DNA of 64,000 nt from Mesorhizobium sp. M9A.F.Ca.ET.002.03.1.2 (GTDB taxonomy: Bacteria > Pseudomonadota > Alphaproteobacteria > Rhizobiales > Rhizobiaceae), in the NCBI RefSeq assembly GCF_003952365.1, contig NZ_CP034443.1, forward strand, positions 6,317,001-6,381,000, written 5' to 3'. The notes under the pieces were generated by a model that was not told the origin of the DNA, did not search any database, and saw only the letters and a program-made list of their open reading frames with translations. Positions 7,499 to 16,636 of the stretch are shown in pieces; the stretch's first letter is position 1, and the number at the start of each line of letters is the position of its first letter. Both the position numbers and the translations under genes were made by a program.

Positions 7499-8635
7499 AT
7501 GAGCATGATCCTCACCATCGCCGACCTCAAGGACCTGGCGCGCCGCCGCGTGCCGAAGATGTTCTTCGACTATGCCGATTCAGGCGGATGGACGGAAAGC
7601 ACCTACCGGGCCAACGAGGAGGATTTCCAGAAGATCAAGTTCCGTCAGCGCGTGCTGGTCGACATGAGCAACCGCTCGCTGGAATCGACCATGGTCGGCG
7701 AAAAGGTGGCGATGCCCGTGGCGCTTGCGCCGACCGGCATGACGGGCATGCAGCATCCCGACGGCGAGATGCTGGCGGCGCAGGCGGCGGAGGAATTCGG
7801 CGTGCCGTTCACGCTGTCGACGATGAGCATCTGCTCGATCGAGGACGTCGCATCCGTGACCAAGAAGCCGTTCTGGTTCCAGCTCTATGTGCTGCGCGAC
7901 AAGGATTTCGTCCTCGATCTCATCGACAGGGCGAAGGCGGCGAAATGCTCGGCGCTGGTGCTGACGCTCGACCTGCAGATTCTCGGCCAGCGCCACAAGG
8001 ATATCCGCAACGGGCTTTCGGCACCGCCGCGCTTCACGCCCAAACACATCTGGCAGATGGCGACCAGGCCGGGCTGGTGCTTTGGCATGGCCGGCACCCA
8101 GCGCCGGACCTTCCGCAACATCGTCGGCCACGCCAAGGGTGTCGGCGACCTCACTTCGCTGTCGTCGTGGACGACGGAGCAATTCGATCCGCATCTGTCG
8201 TGGAAGGACGTCGCCTGGATCAAGGAGCGCTGGGGCGGCAAGCTGATCCTAAAGGGCATCCTCGACAAGGAGGACGCGCTGATGGCGGCCAAGACCGGCG
8301 CCGACGCGATCATCGTCTCCAATCATGGCGGACGCCAGCTCGACGGTGCGTCGTCGTCGATCGCAGTGCTCGAAGAGATCGCCGACGCGGTCGGCGATAC
8401 GATCGAGGTTCATATGGATGGCGGCATCCGCTCGGGCCAGGACGTGCTGAAGGCGCTGTGCCTCGGCGCCAAGGGCACCTATATCGGCCGGCCTTTCCTT
8501 TACGGCCTGGGCGCGCTCGGCAAGGACGGCGTCACAAAAGCCTTGGAAATCATCCGCAAAGAGATGGACATAACGCTGGCGCTGTGCGGAAAGCGTCTGG
8601 TGACCGACATGGGCAAGGATCAGCTACGGCGTTAG
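7499..8635 (+). CDS. lldD: FMN-dependent alpha-hydroxy acid (L-lactate) dehydrogenase
   Basis: A 378-residue member of the FMN-dependent alpha-hydroxy-acid oxidising family, oxidising L-lactate (or a close 2-hydroxyacid) to the keto acid. Family motifs are present: FDYADSGGWTE, ALAPTGMTGMQHPDGE, then the active-site stretch SNHGGRQLDGA, with its catalytic His, near residue 280, and the phosphate-binding MDGGIRSGQDVLKAL and GRPFLYGLGA near 310-340. The length is normal. It forms a pair with the upstream GntR gene, and the glc genes next door also handle 2-hydroxyacids. Substrate choice between lactate and other hydroxyacids cannot be read from sequence. Confidence 0.9.
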   Translation: MSMILTIADLKDLARRRVPKMFFDYADSGGWTESTYRANEEDFQKIKFRQRVLVDMSNRSLESTMVGEKVAMPVALAPTGMTGMQHPDGEMLAAQAAEEFGVPFTLSTMSICSIEDVASVTKKPFWFQLYVLRDKDFVLDLIDRAKAAKCSALVLTLDLQILGQRHKDIRNGLSAPPRFTPKHIWQMATRPGWCFGMAGTQRRTFRNIVGHAKGVGDLTSLSSWTTEQFDPHLSWKDVAWIKERWGGKLILKGILDKEDALMAAKTGADAIIVSNHGGRQLDGASSSIAVLEEIADAVGDTIEVHMDGGIRSGQDVLKALCLGAKGTYIGRPFLYGLGALGKDGVTKALEIIRKEMDITLALCGKRLVTDMGKDQLRR

Positions 8636-8673
8636 ACTCCCGTGACGGCCCGATCACGGAGACAGCGGAAGCA

Positions 8674-9447
8674 TTGGCGGAGCACGGCATTCATTTTCTC
8701 GACGCGCGCGGACCAGACGGCATGCGTCTCTACGCGATCGGCGACGTGCACGGCCGGCTCGATCTGCTGGTCGCCATGCACCGCCGGATTGCGGCCGAGA
8801 TCCATCAGGCGCGGCCGGCTGACTGGCGTGTCATTCATCTCGGCGACTATGTCGACCGCGGCCCGGACTCCAAGAGCGTCGTCGATTTCCTGATCGAAAT
8901 TCGAAAACGCGACCCGCGCTACCTGATGCTCGCCGGCAATCACGACATCGGCTTCCTCGATTTTCTCGATGCCCCCGATCCGGATGGGCTTTTCATACGC
9001 TATGGCGGCATCCAGACCGCGCAATCCTATGGCGTGGTGATCAATGAAGGCGGCAATGCATGGTTTGGCAGGTCCGAAGCGGCGTTGCGGCAGGGGCACG
9101 CGGCGCTGGTCGAGGCCGTGCCGAAAAGCCATGTCGACTTCCTGCGCTCACTGCCGTTTTCACTGACCTTCGGGGACTTCTTCTTCTGTCATGCCGGCAT
9201 CCGGCCCGGCATTGCACTGGAAATGCAAAGCATGCAGGATCTGATCTGGATCCGCGACGTCTTCCATAACCATCCAGGCCTCCACCCGAAGATCGTGGTG
9301 CATGGCCATACGCCGGTGCCGGAGCCGGAGGTGATGGTCAATCGCGTCAATATCGACACGCTCGCCTGGCAGTCCGGAACCCTCACCGCGCTCGTCGTGG
9401 ACGGCGCGGACAAGCGTATCCTGGTGGTGTCAGGTGAGAAGGCTTAG
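8674..9447 (+). CDS. Calcineurin-like metallophosphoesterase (serine/threonine phosphatase type)
   Basis: A 257-residue phosphatase with the full metal-binding set: YAIGDVHGRLD near residue 20, HLGDYVDRGPDS near 55, LAGNHD near 88, HAGIRPG near 170 and VHGHTPVPEP near 215. These coordinate a di-metal centre in the PPP/ApaH-like family. I take the TTG at 8674, because homologous proteins usually carry a short lead before the first motif; an ATG at 8722 (MRLYAIGDVHG) is the alternative and would give 241 residues. The gene lies 38 bp after lldD. Its TAG overlaps the stop of a small convergent gene on the other strand. Confidence 0.87.
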   Translation: MAEHGIHFLDARGPDGMRLYAIGDVHGRLDLLVAMHRRIAAEIHQARPADWRVIHLGDYVDRGPDSKSVVDFLIEIRKRDPRYLMLAGNHDIGFLDFLDAPDPDGLFIRYGGIQTAQSYGVVINEGGNAWFGRSEAALRQGHAALVEAVPKSHVDFLRSLPFSLTFGDFFFCHAGIRPGIALEMQSMQDLIWIRDVFHNHPGLHPKIVVHGHTPVPEPEVMVNRVNIDTLAWQSGTLTALVVDGADKRILVVSGEKA

Positions 9448-9584
9448 CGAAGCGCGGCGGTGACGCCGTAGCCGTCGACGGCGTTGTGGTTGTTGGCTGC
9501 GTCGCCAGCGTAGGTGCCGAGGCCGCACAGCGCGATGGCCGACAACATGGCAAAGGACAGAAGCGCTGCTTTCACGGACGTCAT
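9444..9584 (-). CDS. Small secreted or lipoprotein-like peptide (46 aa)
   Basis: A short minus-strand frame with an ATG and a TAA gives a 46-residue product. It has a clear signal-like N-terminus (MTSVKAALLSFAMLSAIALC) followed by a short polar tail (GLGTYAGDAANNHNAVDGYG). A Cys at residue 20 in a LSAIALC context could be a lipobox variant. Its stop overlaps the phosphatase stop by two bases in a tail-to-tail layout. I do not recognise the family. The clean hydrophobic signal followed by a polar tail is the only support, and the Shine-Dalgarno is weak. Confidence 0.5.
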   Translation of the reverse strand: MTSVKAALLSFAMLSAIALCGLGTYAGDAANNHNAVDGYGVTAALR

Positions 9585-9859
9585 CTCTTGTTGGGCTTTC
9601 TGCATCTGTGCACGAGGCGGGTTACCAATGGGTTGAAACGGAAAATACGCCTCAAAGTTTCGGCGACTTCGCGCTTCTAGGCATGTTCTGTATCGGAGGT
9701 GTGTCGCGCGAGTGACACAAAGGGTTCATCGCGTTGCACACCAGATGCAGAGCGCGTGCCTTCTAGGGCGGCGGGCCGCCACAAGCCAAGGACGAAACAA
9801 GCTGTCCACAGCGGATTCTTGCCGGCGTGCCAAATATGCAACGTCGATACCGGCAAGCC

Positions 9860-10558
9860 TCAGATCGCCGCCACCCAGGCGCGGGCGATGGCCAGGCCGG
9901 CGGCATCGGCATCCGGTCCGTTGCGGGCCATTTCGTCGTCGAGCCGGTCGTTCCAGTCCGGATGCCGCTCGGCTATGAGCGGGGCGAAGGTCCTGCTCCA
10001 GTCGCGGACCATCGGCCGGTCCGCCTCGAAGTGGAACTGAAAGCCATAGACGGCGCGGCCGATGCGAAACGCCTGGTTCTCGGCGACGGTATTGCCGGCG
10101 AGCCGCACGGCATCTTCAGGCAAGACAAAAGTGTCGTCGTGCCATTCGAAGATCGGGAAATTTTCGGGCAGCGCCGCGAGCACCGGGTCGGTCTTTGCAG
10201 CCGGAGTGAGCGAAACCTCGTGCCAGCCGAATTCAGAGGCGCCGCCGATCCGGTTCTCGCCGCCGAAGGCGCGCGCGACCAGTTGGCTGCCAAGGCAGAT
10301 ACCGAGCACGGCGCGATCCCTGTTCGCGAAATCGCGCGTCAGGTCGAGCAGTCCAGGAAAATACGGGCATATCTCGTCATCCAGCGCGTTCTGGGCGCCG
10401 CCGAGCACGACCATGGCATCGTGCGCATCGCCGTCCCGCGGCAGCGTCTCGCCGCGATAGGGCCGGCGCAGGTCGATATCGGCGCCCGCCTCGACAAGTG
10501 CCGCGCCGATCTGGCCAAGGCCCTCACTGTCGAAATTCTGGACCACCAGCACCCGCAT
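9860..10558 (-). CDS. Class I glutamine amidotransferase-like protein
   Basis: A 232-residue GATase1-type protein similar to GMP-synthase amidotransferase relatives. The nucleophile elbow is GICLGSQLVARAFGG (Cys about residue 88), and the partner His/Glu are in YGFQFHFEA near 180. It begins MRVLVVQNFDSEGLGQIG; an ATG six codons upstream is possible, but the AGCAGG before this one fits better. Stand-alone members of this family often hydrolyse or transfer glutamyl groups, so the substrate is open. It is divergent from the gene at 10646. Confidence 0.87.
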   Translation of the reverse strand: MRVLVVQNFDSEGLGQIGAALVEAGADIDLRRPYRGETLPRDGDAHDAMVVLGGAQNALDDEICPYFPGLLDLTRDFANRDRAVLGICLGSQLVARAFGGENRIGGASEFGWHEVSLTPAAKTDPVLAALPENFPIFEWHDDTFVLPEDAVRLAGNTVAENQAFRIGRAVYGFQFHFEADRPMVRDWSRTFAPLIAERHPDWNDRLDDEMARNGPDADAAGLAIARAWVAAI

Positions 10559-10645
10559 CGAAAAACCTGCTGACATGAAAATGATGCGACGAGCGATATC
10601 ATGCCGCCATCATTCCAGCCAAGATGCGTGTTCGGGGAGAAAGCT

Positions 10646-11293
10646 ATGCCACTGCAGAACCGGGTCGACCCGTTCGGGGTGATCCACGCCGTGCCCGAAC
10701 GCGGCTTGTTCATGGGCAACCGCGGCATCATCCATGACCCCGAAACGAAGACGCTGCTGAAGAAGCGCTGGGCGCTGCATGCCTGGATCATCTGCGTCTG
10801 CGAATTCGGCGACGTGCGGCGCGAGCCGATGGGCAGAAACAGACCAGCAGGCAAAGCAGGCTGGACTGAACTGTTCTTCCTCGATGAAGTGACGGCGCTC
10901 TCGGCCGGGCATCGGCCCTGCTTCTTCTGCCGGCGCGAGCGGGCGAGCGACTTCGTCCAGCGCTTCGGCGCGGCCTTCGGCATCGCCGAGCCGAGAGCGC
11001 CGCATGTCGACAAGCGGCTGCACAAGGAGCGGCCGGCGGCGGGTGGACGGGCACCGGTGGTATCCGCGGAAGACCTTGCCGGTTTGCCGGACGGCGCCAT
11101 GGTTGCGGACGGCGGCAACGCCTACGCGATGCGCGGCGGCAAGGCATTACGCTGGTCGTTCGCGGGCTATGGCGATCCGGTGGGGTTTAAGGGCTTTGCC
11201 GACCGTGCAATCCGCCTGCTCACGCCGACCACCACCGTTTCCGTGCTGAGGCAAGGCTACGAACCGGTGTGGCATCCTTCCGCCGAGGCTTGA
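10646..11293 (+). CDS. Conserved hypothetical protein with cysteine motif
   Basis: A 215-residue protein I cannot assign to a named family. Visible features are a [10 protein letters not shown] segment near residue 50, [19 protein letters not shown] near 90 (a CxxC that could bind metal) and a basic [11 protein letters not shown] stretch near 125. I chose the ATG at 10646 ([11 protein letters not shown]) because GGAGAAAGC lies just before it; an in-frame ATG at 10601 would add 15 residues. It sits between a divergent amidotransferase gene and rsmE, 31 bp ahead of the latter. Confidence 0.7.
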   Translation: MPLQNRVDPFGVIHAVPERGLFMGNRGIIHDPETKTLLKKRWALHAWIICVCEFGDVRREPMGRNRPAGKAGWTELFFLDEVTALSAGHRPCFFCRRERASDFVQRFGAAFGIAEPRAPHVDKRLHKERPAAGGRAPVVSAEDLAGLPDGAMVADGGNAYAMRGGKALRWSFAGYGDPVGFKGFADRAIRLLTPTTTVSVLRQGYEPVWHPSAEA

Positions 11294-11324
11294 CGCCGGA
11301 AGCGGGCTCGCTCATTCCTCGGCG

Positions 11325-12059
11325 ATGCGCGCCAATTACAAGATGCAGCGGCTGTTCGTGCCGGACGACCTCGGACCGGATATCGAGTTCGAGGCGAGCC
11401 CGCAGCAGAGCCATTACCTGATGCATGTGCTGCGGCTCGGCGAAGGCGCCGAAATCCTGGTGTTCAACGGCCGCGACGGCGAGTGGTCGGCGGCAATCGC
11501 CGCGAAATCGAAAAAGGCGGCGCGGCTGAAGGTGCTGACCCTGCAGCGGCCGCAGCCGCCGCTGCCCGATCTCGTCTATTGCTTTGCGCCGCTGAAGCAG
11601 GGCCGGCTCGATTATCTGGTGCAGAAGGCGGTCGAGATGGGCGCCGGCATCCTGCAGCCGGTCGTCACCCAGCACACGCAAGTGGCAAAGCCCGGCATCG
11701 AACGCCTGCGCGCCAATGTCGTCGAGGCCGCCGAACAATGCGGCATCCTGGCGGTGCCGGAGGTGCGCGAAGCGGAAAAGTTCGAACGCCTGCTGACAGG
11801 CTGGGACAAGGAGCGGCGGTTGATCTTCTGCGACGAGGATGCCTCCACCAACAATCCCCTGCCCACGCTGCAAGCGGTGCGGGAGAAGAAGTTCGGGCTG
11901 CTGGTCGGGCCCGAGGGCGGGTTTTCCGACGAGGAGCGAAGGATGCTGAGGGCGCTGCCTTTCGTCACGGCCATTCCGCTCGGTCCGCGCATCCTGCGCG
12001 CCGACACGGCGGCGGTGGCGGCGCTGGCGGTGATACAGGCAACAATCGGGGATTGGTGA
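11325..12059 (+). CDS. rsmE: 16S rRNA (uracil-1498-N3)-methyltransferase RsmE
   Basis: A 244-residue SPOUT-family methyltransferase that methylates U1498 of 16S rRNA. It has an N-terminal PUA-like part ([35 protein letters not shown]) and a C-terminal trefoil-knot domain with [16 protein letters not shown] near residue 190 and [17 protein letters not shown] near 220, the SAM-binding knot motifs. The length is typical. It precedes gshA by about 200 bp, with a repeat in between. Confidence 0.95.
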   Translation: MRANYKMQRLFVPDDLGPDIEFEASPQQSHYLMHVLRLGEGAEILVFNGRDGEWSAAIAAKSKKAARLKVLTLQRPQPPLPDLVYCFAPLKQGRLDYLVQKAVEMGAGILQPVVTQHTQVAKPGIERLRANVVEAAEQCGILAVPEVREAEKFERLLTGWDKERRLIFCDEDASTNNPLPTLQAVREKKFGLLVGPEGGFSDEERRMLRALPFVTAIPLGPRILRADTAAVAALAVIQATIGDW

Positions 12060-12142
12060 TCAATTCCAGTTACCCGTGGCTCAGGATTTTTCGCTTGATC
12101 GTCTACTGACATTTCGTCCATCTAGCGCCGGCGGTCGTCCGA

Positions 12143-12245
12143 CCGCCTGCAGCGCCGCGTGTCCTTTCGGACGCGCACAGGACGTTGTAGCACTTTTGGG
12201 CTGGCGCATGATCCCCAGCGAAAATCGATGTCGATTTTCGGGGTC
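12143..12245 (-). repeat. Dispersed rhizobial repeat (GCATGACCCCGAAAATC type), copy 1
   Basis: Read on the minus strand this element runs from GACCCCGAAAATCGACAT, through a hairpin around ATCGATTTTCG and GGATCATGCGC, to CTACAACGTCC, GTGCGCGTCC and GCGGCGCTGCAGG. The same order of blocks is found at 27496-27592 on the plus strand. It fills most of the rsmE-gshA spacer. I recognise this as a type of intergenic element common in Rhizobiales genomes. Confidence 0.75.
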
Positions 12246-12265
12246 CTGCGCCGAGAGGGCTTTTC

Positions 12266-13639
12266 ATGGCGCGCGACACAACCGATTTCCGGCCCATCGA
12301 AGGCGTCGACGAGCTTGTCGAGCATCTGGCCGAAGGCAACAAGCCGCGCGACAAATGGCGCATCGGCACCGAACACGAGAAGTTCCCGTTCTATGTCGAC
12401 GGCAATGCGCCGGTGCCCTATGGCGGCGAGCGCGGCATCCGCGCCCTTCTCGAAGGCATGCAGGAAAAACTCGGCTGGGACCCGATCATGGATGCCGGCC
12501 GCATCATCGGCCTGGTCGAGCCGACCGGCCAGGGCGCGATCTCGCTGGAGCCCGGCGGCCAGTTCGAACTGTCCGGGGCGCCGCTGGAGACGATCCACCA
12601 GACCTGCCGCGAAGGCAATGCGCATCTGGCGCAGGTGCGCGAGATCGCCGAGCCGATGGGCATCCGCTTCCTCGGCCTCGGCGGCAGCCCGAAATGGTCG
12701 CTCGCCGAGACGCCGAAAATGCCGAAATCGCGCTACGAGATCATGACGCGCTACATGCCCAAGGTCGGCACCAAGGGCCTCGACATGATGTACCGCACCT
12801 GCACCATCCAGGTGAATCTCGACTTCGAGAGCGAGGCCGACATGCGCCGCAAGATGCAGGTGTCGCTGAAGCTGCAGCCGCTGTCGACGGCGCTGTTCGC
12901 CAACTCGCCCTTCACCGAGAGCCGGCCCAACGGATTGCAGAGCTGGCGCGGCGACATCTGGCGCGACACCGACAACCAGCGCTCGGGCCTGCTCGAATTC
13001 TGCTTCTCGCCCGATTTCGGCTTCGCCGACTATGTCGAATGGGCGCTCGACGTGCCGATGTACTTCGTCATCCGCGACGGCCGCTACCATGACATGACGC
13101 ATGTCACCTTCCGCCAGTTCATGGCGGGTGCGGCCCGCAACGAGGTACCCGACGGGCTGCCGACGATGGGCGATTGGGCAAACCATCTGTCGACGCTGTT
13201 CCCCGACGTGCGATTGAAGCGTTTCCTTGAAATGCGCGGCGCCGATGGCGGGCCGTGGCGGCGCATCTGCGCGCTGCCGGCCTTCTGGGTCGGGCTGCTC
13301 TACGACGCGGCGGCGCTCGACGCTGCCGAGGCGCTGACCTCGAGCTGGACCTATGAGGAGGTGCTGGCGATGCGCAATGCCGTGCCGGAACAGGGCATTT
13401 CGGCGCCGTTCCGCAACACGAGCCTGCGCGAAATCGCCCGCGAGGCGCTCGTCATCTCGCGCATGGGGCTGAAGAACCGCGACCGCAAGAACCGCGACGG
13501 CTACGACGAAACCTCGTTCCTCAGCACGCTTGACGAAGTCGTGGCGCGCGGCACCACCAGCGCCGAGGAGCTGCTCTCCGCCTATCACACGCGCTGGGGC
13601 GGCTCGATCGAGCCGGTGTTCATGGAATATGCGTATTAA
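12266..13639 (+). CDS. gshA: Glutamate-cysteine ligase (plant/alphaproteobacterial type)
   Basis: A 457-residue GCS2-type glutamate-cysteine ligase that joins glutamate and cysteine in the first step of glutathione synthesis. Motifs include KWRIGTEHEKF near residue 33, QGAISLEPGGQFELSGAP near 95, RYMPKVGTKGLDMMYRTCTIQVNLDF near 165-190 and NGLQSWRGDIWRDTDNQRSGLL near 230, all characteristic of the proteobacterial/plant family rather than E. coli GshA. Start MARDTTDFRPI. It is monocistronic here. Confidence 0.95.
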   Translation: MARDTTDFRPIEGVDELVEHLAEGNKPRDKWRIGTEHEKFPFYVDGNAPVPYGGERGIRALLEGMQEKLGWDPIMDAGRIIGLVEPTGQGAISLEPGGQFELSGAPLETIHQTCREGNAHLAQVREIAEPMGIRFLGLGGSPKWSLAETPKMPKSRYEIMTRYMPKVGTKGLDMMYRTCTIQVNLDFESEADMRRKMQVSLKLQPLSTALFANSPFTESRPNGLQSWRGDIWRDTDNQRSGLLEFCFSPDFGFADYVEWALDVPMYFVIRDGRYHDMTHVTFRQFMAGAARNEVPDGLPTMGDWANHLSTLFPDVRLKRFLEMRGADGGPWRRICALPAFWVGLLYDAAALDAAEALTSSWTYEEVLAMRNAVPEQGISAPFRNTSLREIAREALVISRMGLKNRDRKNRDGYDETSFLSTLDEVVARGTTSAEELLSAYHTRWGGSIEPVFMEYAY

Positions 13640-13743
13640 CCGTTCGCTATCCGCGTGACCCTGTCGCTCGGGAAAAGTCGCTTCAATCAGAAATGGAAAC
13701 GAATTAGGCTCTCTCCACGAGAATTTTCCCGAGGAGAAAACCA

Positions 13744-14736
13744 ATGCCTTCCTTGTTCGACATTCTGGCGCAGGCCCAGAACGGCAACGGCATGCAGGCT
13801 CTGGCCCAACAGTTCGGGCTTTCGCAGCAGCAGGCGCAATCGGCGGTCGAGGCGCTGCTGCCGGCCTTTTCACAGGGGCTGAAGCGCAACACGTCCGACC
13901 CCTACGGGCTCGGCTCCTTCATGACGGCAATGGCCAGCGGCCAGCACGCCAAATATTTCGAGGACGCAAGCCGGGCTTTCTCGCCGCAGGGCGTCGATGA
14001 AGGCAACGGCATTCTGGGGCATCTGTTCGGCTCGAAGGACCTGTCCCGCGCCGTTGCCAGCCAGGCTGCGCAGGCGAGCGGCGTCAGCCAGCAGATCTTG
14101 CAGCAGATGCTGCCGGCCGTGGCTTCGATGATGATGGGCGGCCTGTTCAACCAGACCACAAATCAGATGCAGGCAGCCGGCGGATTCAGCGGCGGCGGCA
14201 ATCCGCTCGGCGAGATCATCGAGCAGATGATGCGGCAGGCCGGTGGACAGCCGCCGGCAGCACAGCAGCGCCAGGCGCCACAACCCGCGAACCCGATGGA
14301 CAATCCACTCGGCAAGGTGCTGCAGGACATGTTCGGCGGCGGTGCGCAGCAGCCGCAAAGCCAGCCGCAGCAGGCGCCCGATCCCTACGGCGACAATCCG
14401 CTCGGCAAGGTGCTGCAGGATATGTTCGGCGGCGGCGCGCAGCAGCCGCAAAGCCAGCCGCAGCAGGCACCCAACCCCTATGGCGACAATCCGCTCGGCA
14501 AGGTGCTGCAGGATATGTTCGGCGGCGGCGCGCAGCAGCCTCAGCCGCAGTCGCGTCAGGCGCCTCCGCAACCCCAAGCGCCCCAGCCGCAGGCCAATCC
14601 GAGCGGCAGGCCAAGGAATCCGTTCGACGATTTGTTCGGCAAGATGTTCGAGACGGGCGCGCAACAGCGCGACGATTACCAGAAGGGCGTGGAATCGATC
14701 TTCGATCAGTTCAAGAGAGGAATGGATCGGCGGTAG
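13744..14736 (+). CDS. DUF937 protein with tandem repeats
   Basis: A 330-residue protein. The first 140 residues form a DUF937-like helical domain (MPSLFDILAQAQNG, FGLSQQQAQSAVEALLPAFSQGL, and later LQQMLPAVASMMMGGLF). The C-terminal part is Gln/Pro/Gly-rich and holds almost three copies of a 31-residue repeat beginning DNPLGKVLQDMFGGGAQQPQ; a final related unit is PFDDLFGKMFETGAQQ. The gene has a GAGGAG ribosome-binding site before its ATG. The family has no established function. The repeats are near-identical in DNA, so copy number could vary between strains. Confidence 0.85.
   Translation: MPSLFDILAQAQNGNGMQALAQQFGLSQQQAQSAVEALLPAFSQGLKRNTSDPYGLGSFMTAMASGQHAKYFEDASRAFSPQGVDEGNGILGHLFGSKDLSRAVASQAAQASGVSQQILQQMLPAVASMMMGGLFNQTTNQMQAAGGFSGGGNPLGEIIEQMMRQAGGQPPAAQQRQAPQPANPMDNPLGKVLQDMFGGGAQQPQSQPQQAPDPYGDNPLGKVLQDMFGGGAQQPQSQPQQAPNPYGDNPLGKVLQDMFGGGAQQPQPQSRQAPPQPQAPQPQANPSGRPRNPFDDLFGKMFETGAQQRDDYQKGVESIFDQFKRGMDRR
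14299..14544 (+). repeat. 93-bp in-frame tandem repeat inside the DUF937 gene
   Basis: Units start at 14299, 14392 and 14485 (GACAATCC...CTCGGCAAGGTGCTGCAGGA). The first two are complete, at 93 bp each, and the third covers about 60 bp. They differ by only a few bases. Each unit encodes 31 residues, so gain or loss of a unit keeps the frame. Confidence 0.9.
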
Positions 14737-14761
14737 GGCTTGTCGCTGACCCACGCGGCGT

Positions 14762-14940
14762 CGTCATCCTGGGGCGGAGCAAGGAGCGAAGCGACGCGGC
14801 GCAGACCCCAGGATCCATGCCGTGATTTGAGAGCGCCGCTGCGGTGCAAAATTCTGCTCCGCTGCATCCTCGGCTGAGGTCACCGGGATGGATCCTTGGG
14901 TCTGCGCTCCGCTTCGCGTCGCTACGCCCAAGGATGACGA
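14762..14940. repeat. Inverted-repeat intergenic element (RIME-like)
   Basis: The left arm reads CGTCATCCTGGGGCGGAGCA, GAGCGAAGCGACG, CGCAGACC and GGATCCATGC. The right arm is its approximate reverse complement (GGATGGATCCTTGGGTCTGC, GCTTCGCGTCG, AGGATGACG). About 60 bp separate the arms. A related single arm occurs at 32449-32515. The architecture resembles the palindromic intergenic elements described in Rhizobium. Confidence 0.7.
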
Positions 14941-14948
14941 AGTTGAGG

Positions 14949-14977
14949 AAAAATGCCCGGTCCTCTGGGACCGGGCA
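14949..14977 (-). terminator. Intrinsic terminator of the DUF1127 gene
   Basis: On the minus strand TGCCCGGTCC-CAGA-GGACCGGGCA forms a perfect 10-bp stem followed directly by TTTTTCC. It lies about 105 bp beyond the DUF1127 stop codon, which is a suitable place to end that transcript. Confidence 0.8.
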
Positions 14978-15083
14978 GGATGCAGGCGGGCCGGAGGGGA
15001 TCCGGCAGGGAGTGGGAGCCTGCGATAATCCTTGGTGACGTCGAACTTCAAAAAGGTTCAACGCCACAGAAACAGCAACGCGC

Positions 15084-15374
15084 TCAGGTCACCTTGCGGG
15101 CAATATCCTCGATCGTCTCAGTGCGATCGGTCGCGATGGCGCGAAGCCTCTCGGTTGGATCGCGGCCAAACGGCACATCGATGGCGACGTGAAGGTCGGC
15201 GCGCGTCAAGCCGATGTCGGCAAGTTCGGCGTCCGACATATCGCCAAGGCGATAGAAGGCGCGGCGGTTTTTCCAGGCGCGATAGACGTTGGAGATGGTG
15301 TTGACCACACGCGTCGCAACGGCCGGACGCGACGTGATGCGCGGGGTCTCGGTGGCGAAATCTAACGTAGCCAT
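15084..15374 (-). CDS. DUF1127 domain small protein
   Basis: A 96-residue protein with the DUF1127 signature near residues 30-65: VYRAWKNRRAFYRLGDMSDAELADIGLTRADL. Small proteins of this family in alphaproteobacteria are arginine-rich; some have been linked to RNA turnover and phosphate or carbon metabolism, but no function is established for this one. The ATG at 15374 is preceded by AAGGAG at ideal spacing. It is divergent from a LysR gene, whose product may control it, and it ends in a clear terminator. Confidence 0.88.
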   Translation of the reverse strand: MATLDFATETPRITSRPAVATRVVNTISNVYRAWKNRRAFYRLGDMSDAELADIGLTRADLHVAIDVPFGRDPTERLRAIATDRTETIEDIARKVT

Positions 15375-15460
15375 GTCGGTCTCCTTCATTCCGATGGACG
15401 AAGATGGGCGATCGGCGCTGGCGACAGCGGCCGTTCGGGTCCCGATTCACTTAAAAAGGT

Positions 15461-15504
15461 GCATGTCGTCGTCCTAAAACCGGTGACCACTTTAGGCGAC
15501 ATGC
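15461..15504. repeat. Palindromic repeat GCATGTCG...CGACATGC
   Basis: A 44-bp imperfect palindrome with ends GCATGTCG and CGACATGC and inner arms CCTAAAAC and GTGACCACTTTAGG. It lies in the divergent region between the DUF1127 and LysR genes. A similar hairpin (TGCATG...CATGCA around AAAAC/GGTTTT) occurs at 55861-55907. This is a widespread rhizobial repeat type and need not be an operator. Confidence 0.6.
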
Positions 15505-15605
15505 ATTGCCTTCATGTGGACAACTGAGAATTTGCCACGGTGCGATTGATTAATCCAACGAATGTTTCTAATCTTTAGCATCAACACTGGTGATGGATTG
15601 GACCG

Positions 15606-16562
15606 ATGAAAGCGCCACTCGATCTCGATCAGTTGCAGACCTTCATCTCGATTGTCGACACCGGCAGCTTTACCCGCGCGGCAGAAGAGGTTCATCGGAC
15701 CCAGTCGGCGGTGTCGATGCAGATGCGCCGGCTGGAGGAACGGATCGGCAAGCCGCTGTTCGAAAAGGACGGGCGCACCAACAAGCTGACCGAGGATGGC
15801 GACAGGCTGCTCTCCTACGCAAGACGGCTGCTGTTTCTCAATCGCGAAACGCTGGCCGCCTTCGACGACCGGCGGCTCGAAGGCACGATCCGCATCGGCA
15901 CGCCGGACGACTACGCCGATCGCTTCCTGCCCGAGATCATGGCCCGCTTCGCCCGTTCCAATCCACGTGTCGAGCTGACCGTCATCTGCGAGCCGACGCC
16001 GGGGCTGGTCGAGCATATCAAGCGCGGCAATCTCGATCTGGCGCTGGTGACGCACAATGACGCGCACGGCCAGTCGGAAGTGGTGCGGCGCGAACCGCTG
16101 CTGTGGGTCACCTCGGCCAACCACGCGACACATGAGCAAGACACGTTGCCGATGGCCTTCGGCCGGCCGAACTGCATCTGGCGGCGGGCCGCCGTCGACG
16201 TTCTCGACCGGCAGAACCGCGACTACCGCATCCTGTTCACCAGCTTCTCGGCCACCGTCATCACCGCCGCGGTGCTTTCCGGCCTGGCGATCTCGGTGCT
16301 GCCGGAATGCGCGCTGCGGCCCGGCATGCGGGTTCTGGGCGACGCCGACGGGTTCGGCACCCTGCCCGATTGCCGTATCGGCATCATGCGCGGTCAGACG
16401 TCGCGCCCGGAGATCGTCGACGCGCTGGCCCGTCACATTTCGGAAAGCCTCGACAATATTTCCGTGCCGCTCGGCGATGAGACGGGAACCTTCGACTTCG
16501 CAGCACTCGCCTTTTCGAAGATGAAGCGGACCAAGCCGAACCAGATCCTGCCGGGCTGGTGA
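15606..16562 (+). CDS. LysR-family transcriptional regulator
   Basis: A 318-residue LysR regulator. Residues 5-65 form the winged helix ([48 protein letters not shown]), followed by a periplasmic-binding-like effector domain ([20 protein letters not shown] near 92). The DNA-binding part is close to the LrhA/PecT-like subgroup in pattern. It is transcribed divergently from the DUF1127 gene, the usual arrangement for a LysR protein and its target. The effector is unknown. xseA follows on the same strand after about 75 bp. Confidence 0.9.
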   Translation: MKAPLDLDQLQTFISIVDTGSFTRAAEEVHRTQSAVSMQMRRLEERIGKPLFEKDGRTNKLTEDGDRLLSYARRLLFLNRETLAAFDDRRLEGTIRIGTPDDYADRFLPEIMARFARSNPRVELTVICEPTPGLVEHIKRGNLDLALVTHNDAHGQSEVVRREPLLWVTSANHATHEQDTLPMAFGRPNCIWRRAAVDVLDRQNRDYRILFTSFSATVITAAVLSGLAISVLPECALRPGMRVLGDADGFGTLPDCRIGIMRGQTSRPEIVDALARHISESLDNISVPLGDETGTFDFAALAFSKMKRTKPNQILPGW

Positions 16563-16636
16563 AGGACCCCGCAATTTGGACCGGCACCGAACACAGCCGA
16601 CTTGACGCGGACGCACAACCGCCCCCCAATCGGTCC

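Noticed and set aside
7588..8673. Long open frame overlapping lldD in another frame, continuous with the phosphatase
   Set aside because: It is the +1 shadow of lldD in GC-rich DNA (Arg/Gly/His-rich, no family pattern). Only the part after 8674 reads as a phosphatase.
9700..9719. Inverted repeat TGTGTC...GACACA
   Set aside because: Short arms and no gene whose promoter would sensibly use it; probably chance.
12122..13873. 583-codon antisense frame over gshA
   Set aside because: Shadow of gshA; it crosses a repeat and the next gene's start.
15606..16562. Calling the LysR protein VtlR/LsrB because it adjoins a DUF1127 gene
   Set aside because: The N-terminal sequence differs from what I recall for VtlR/LsrB, so only the family is given.
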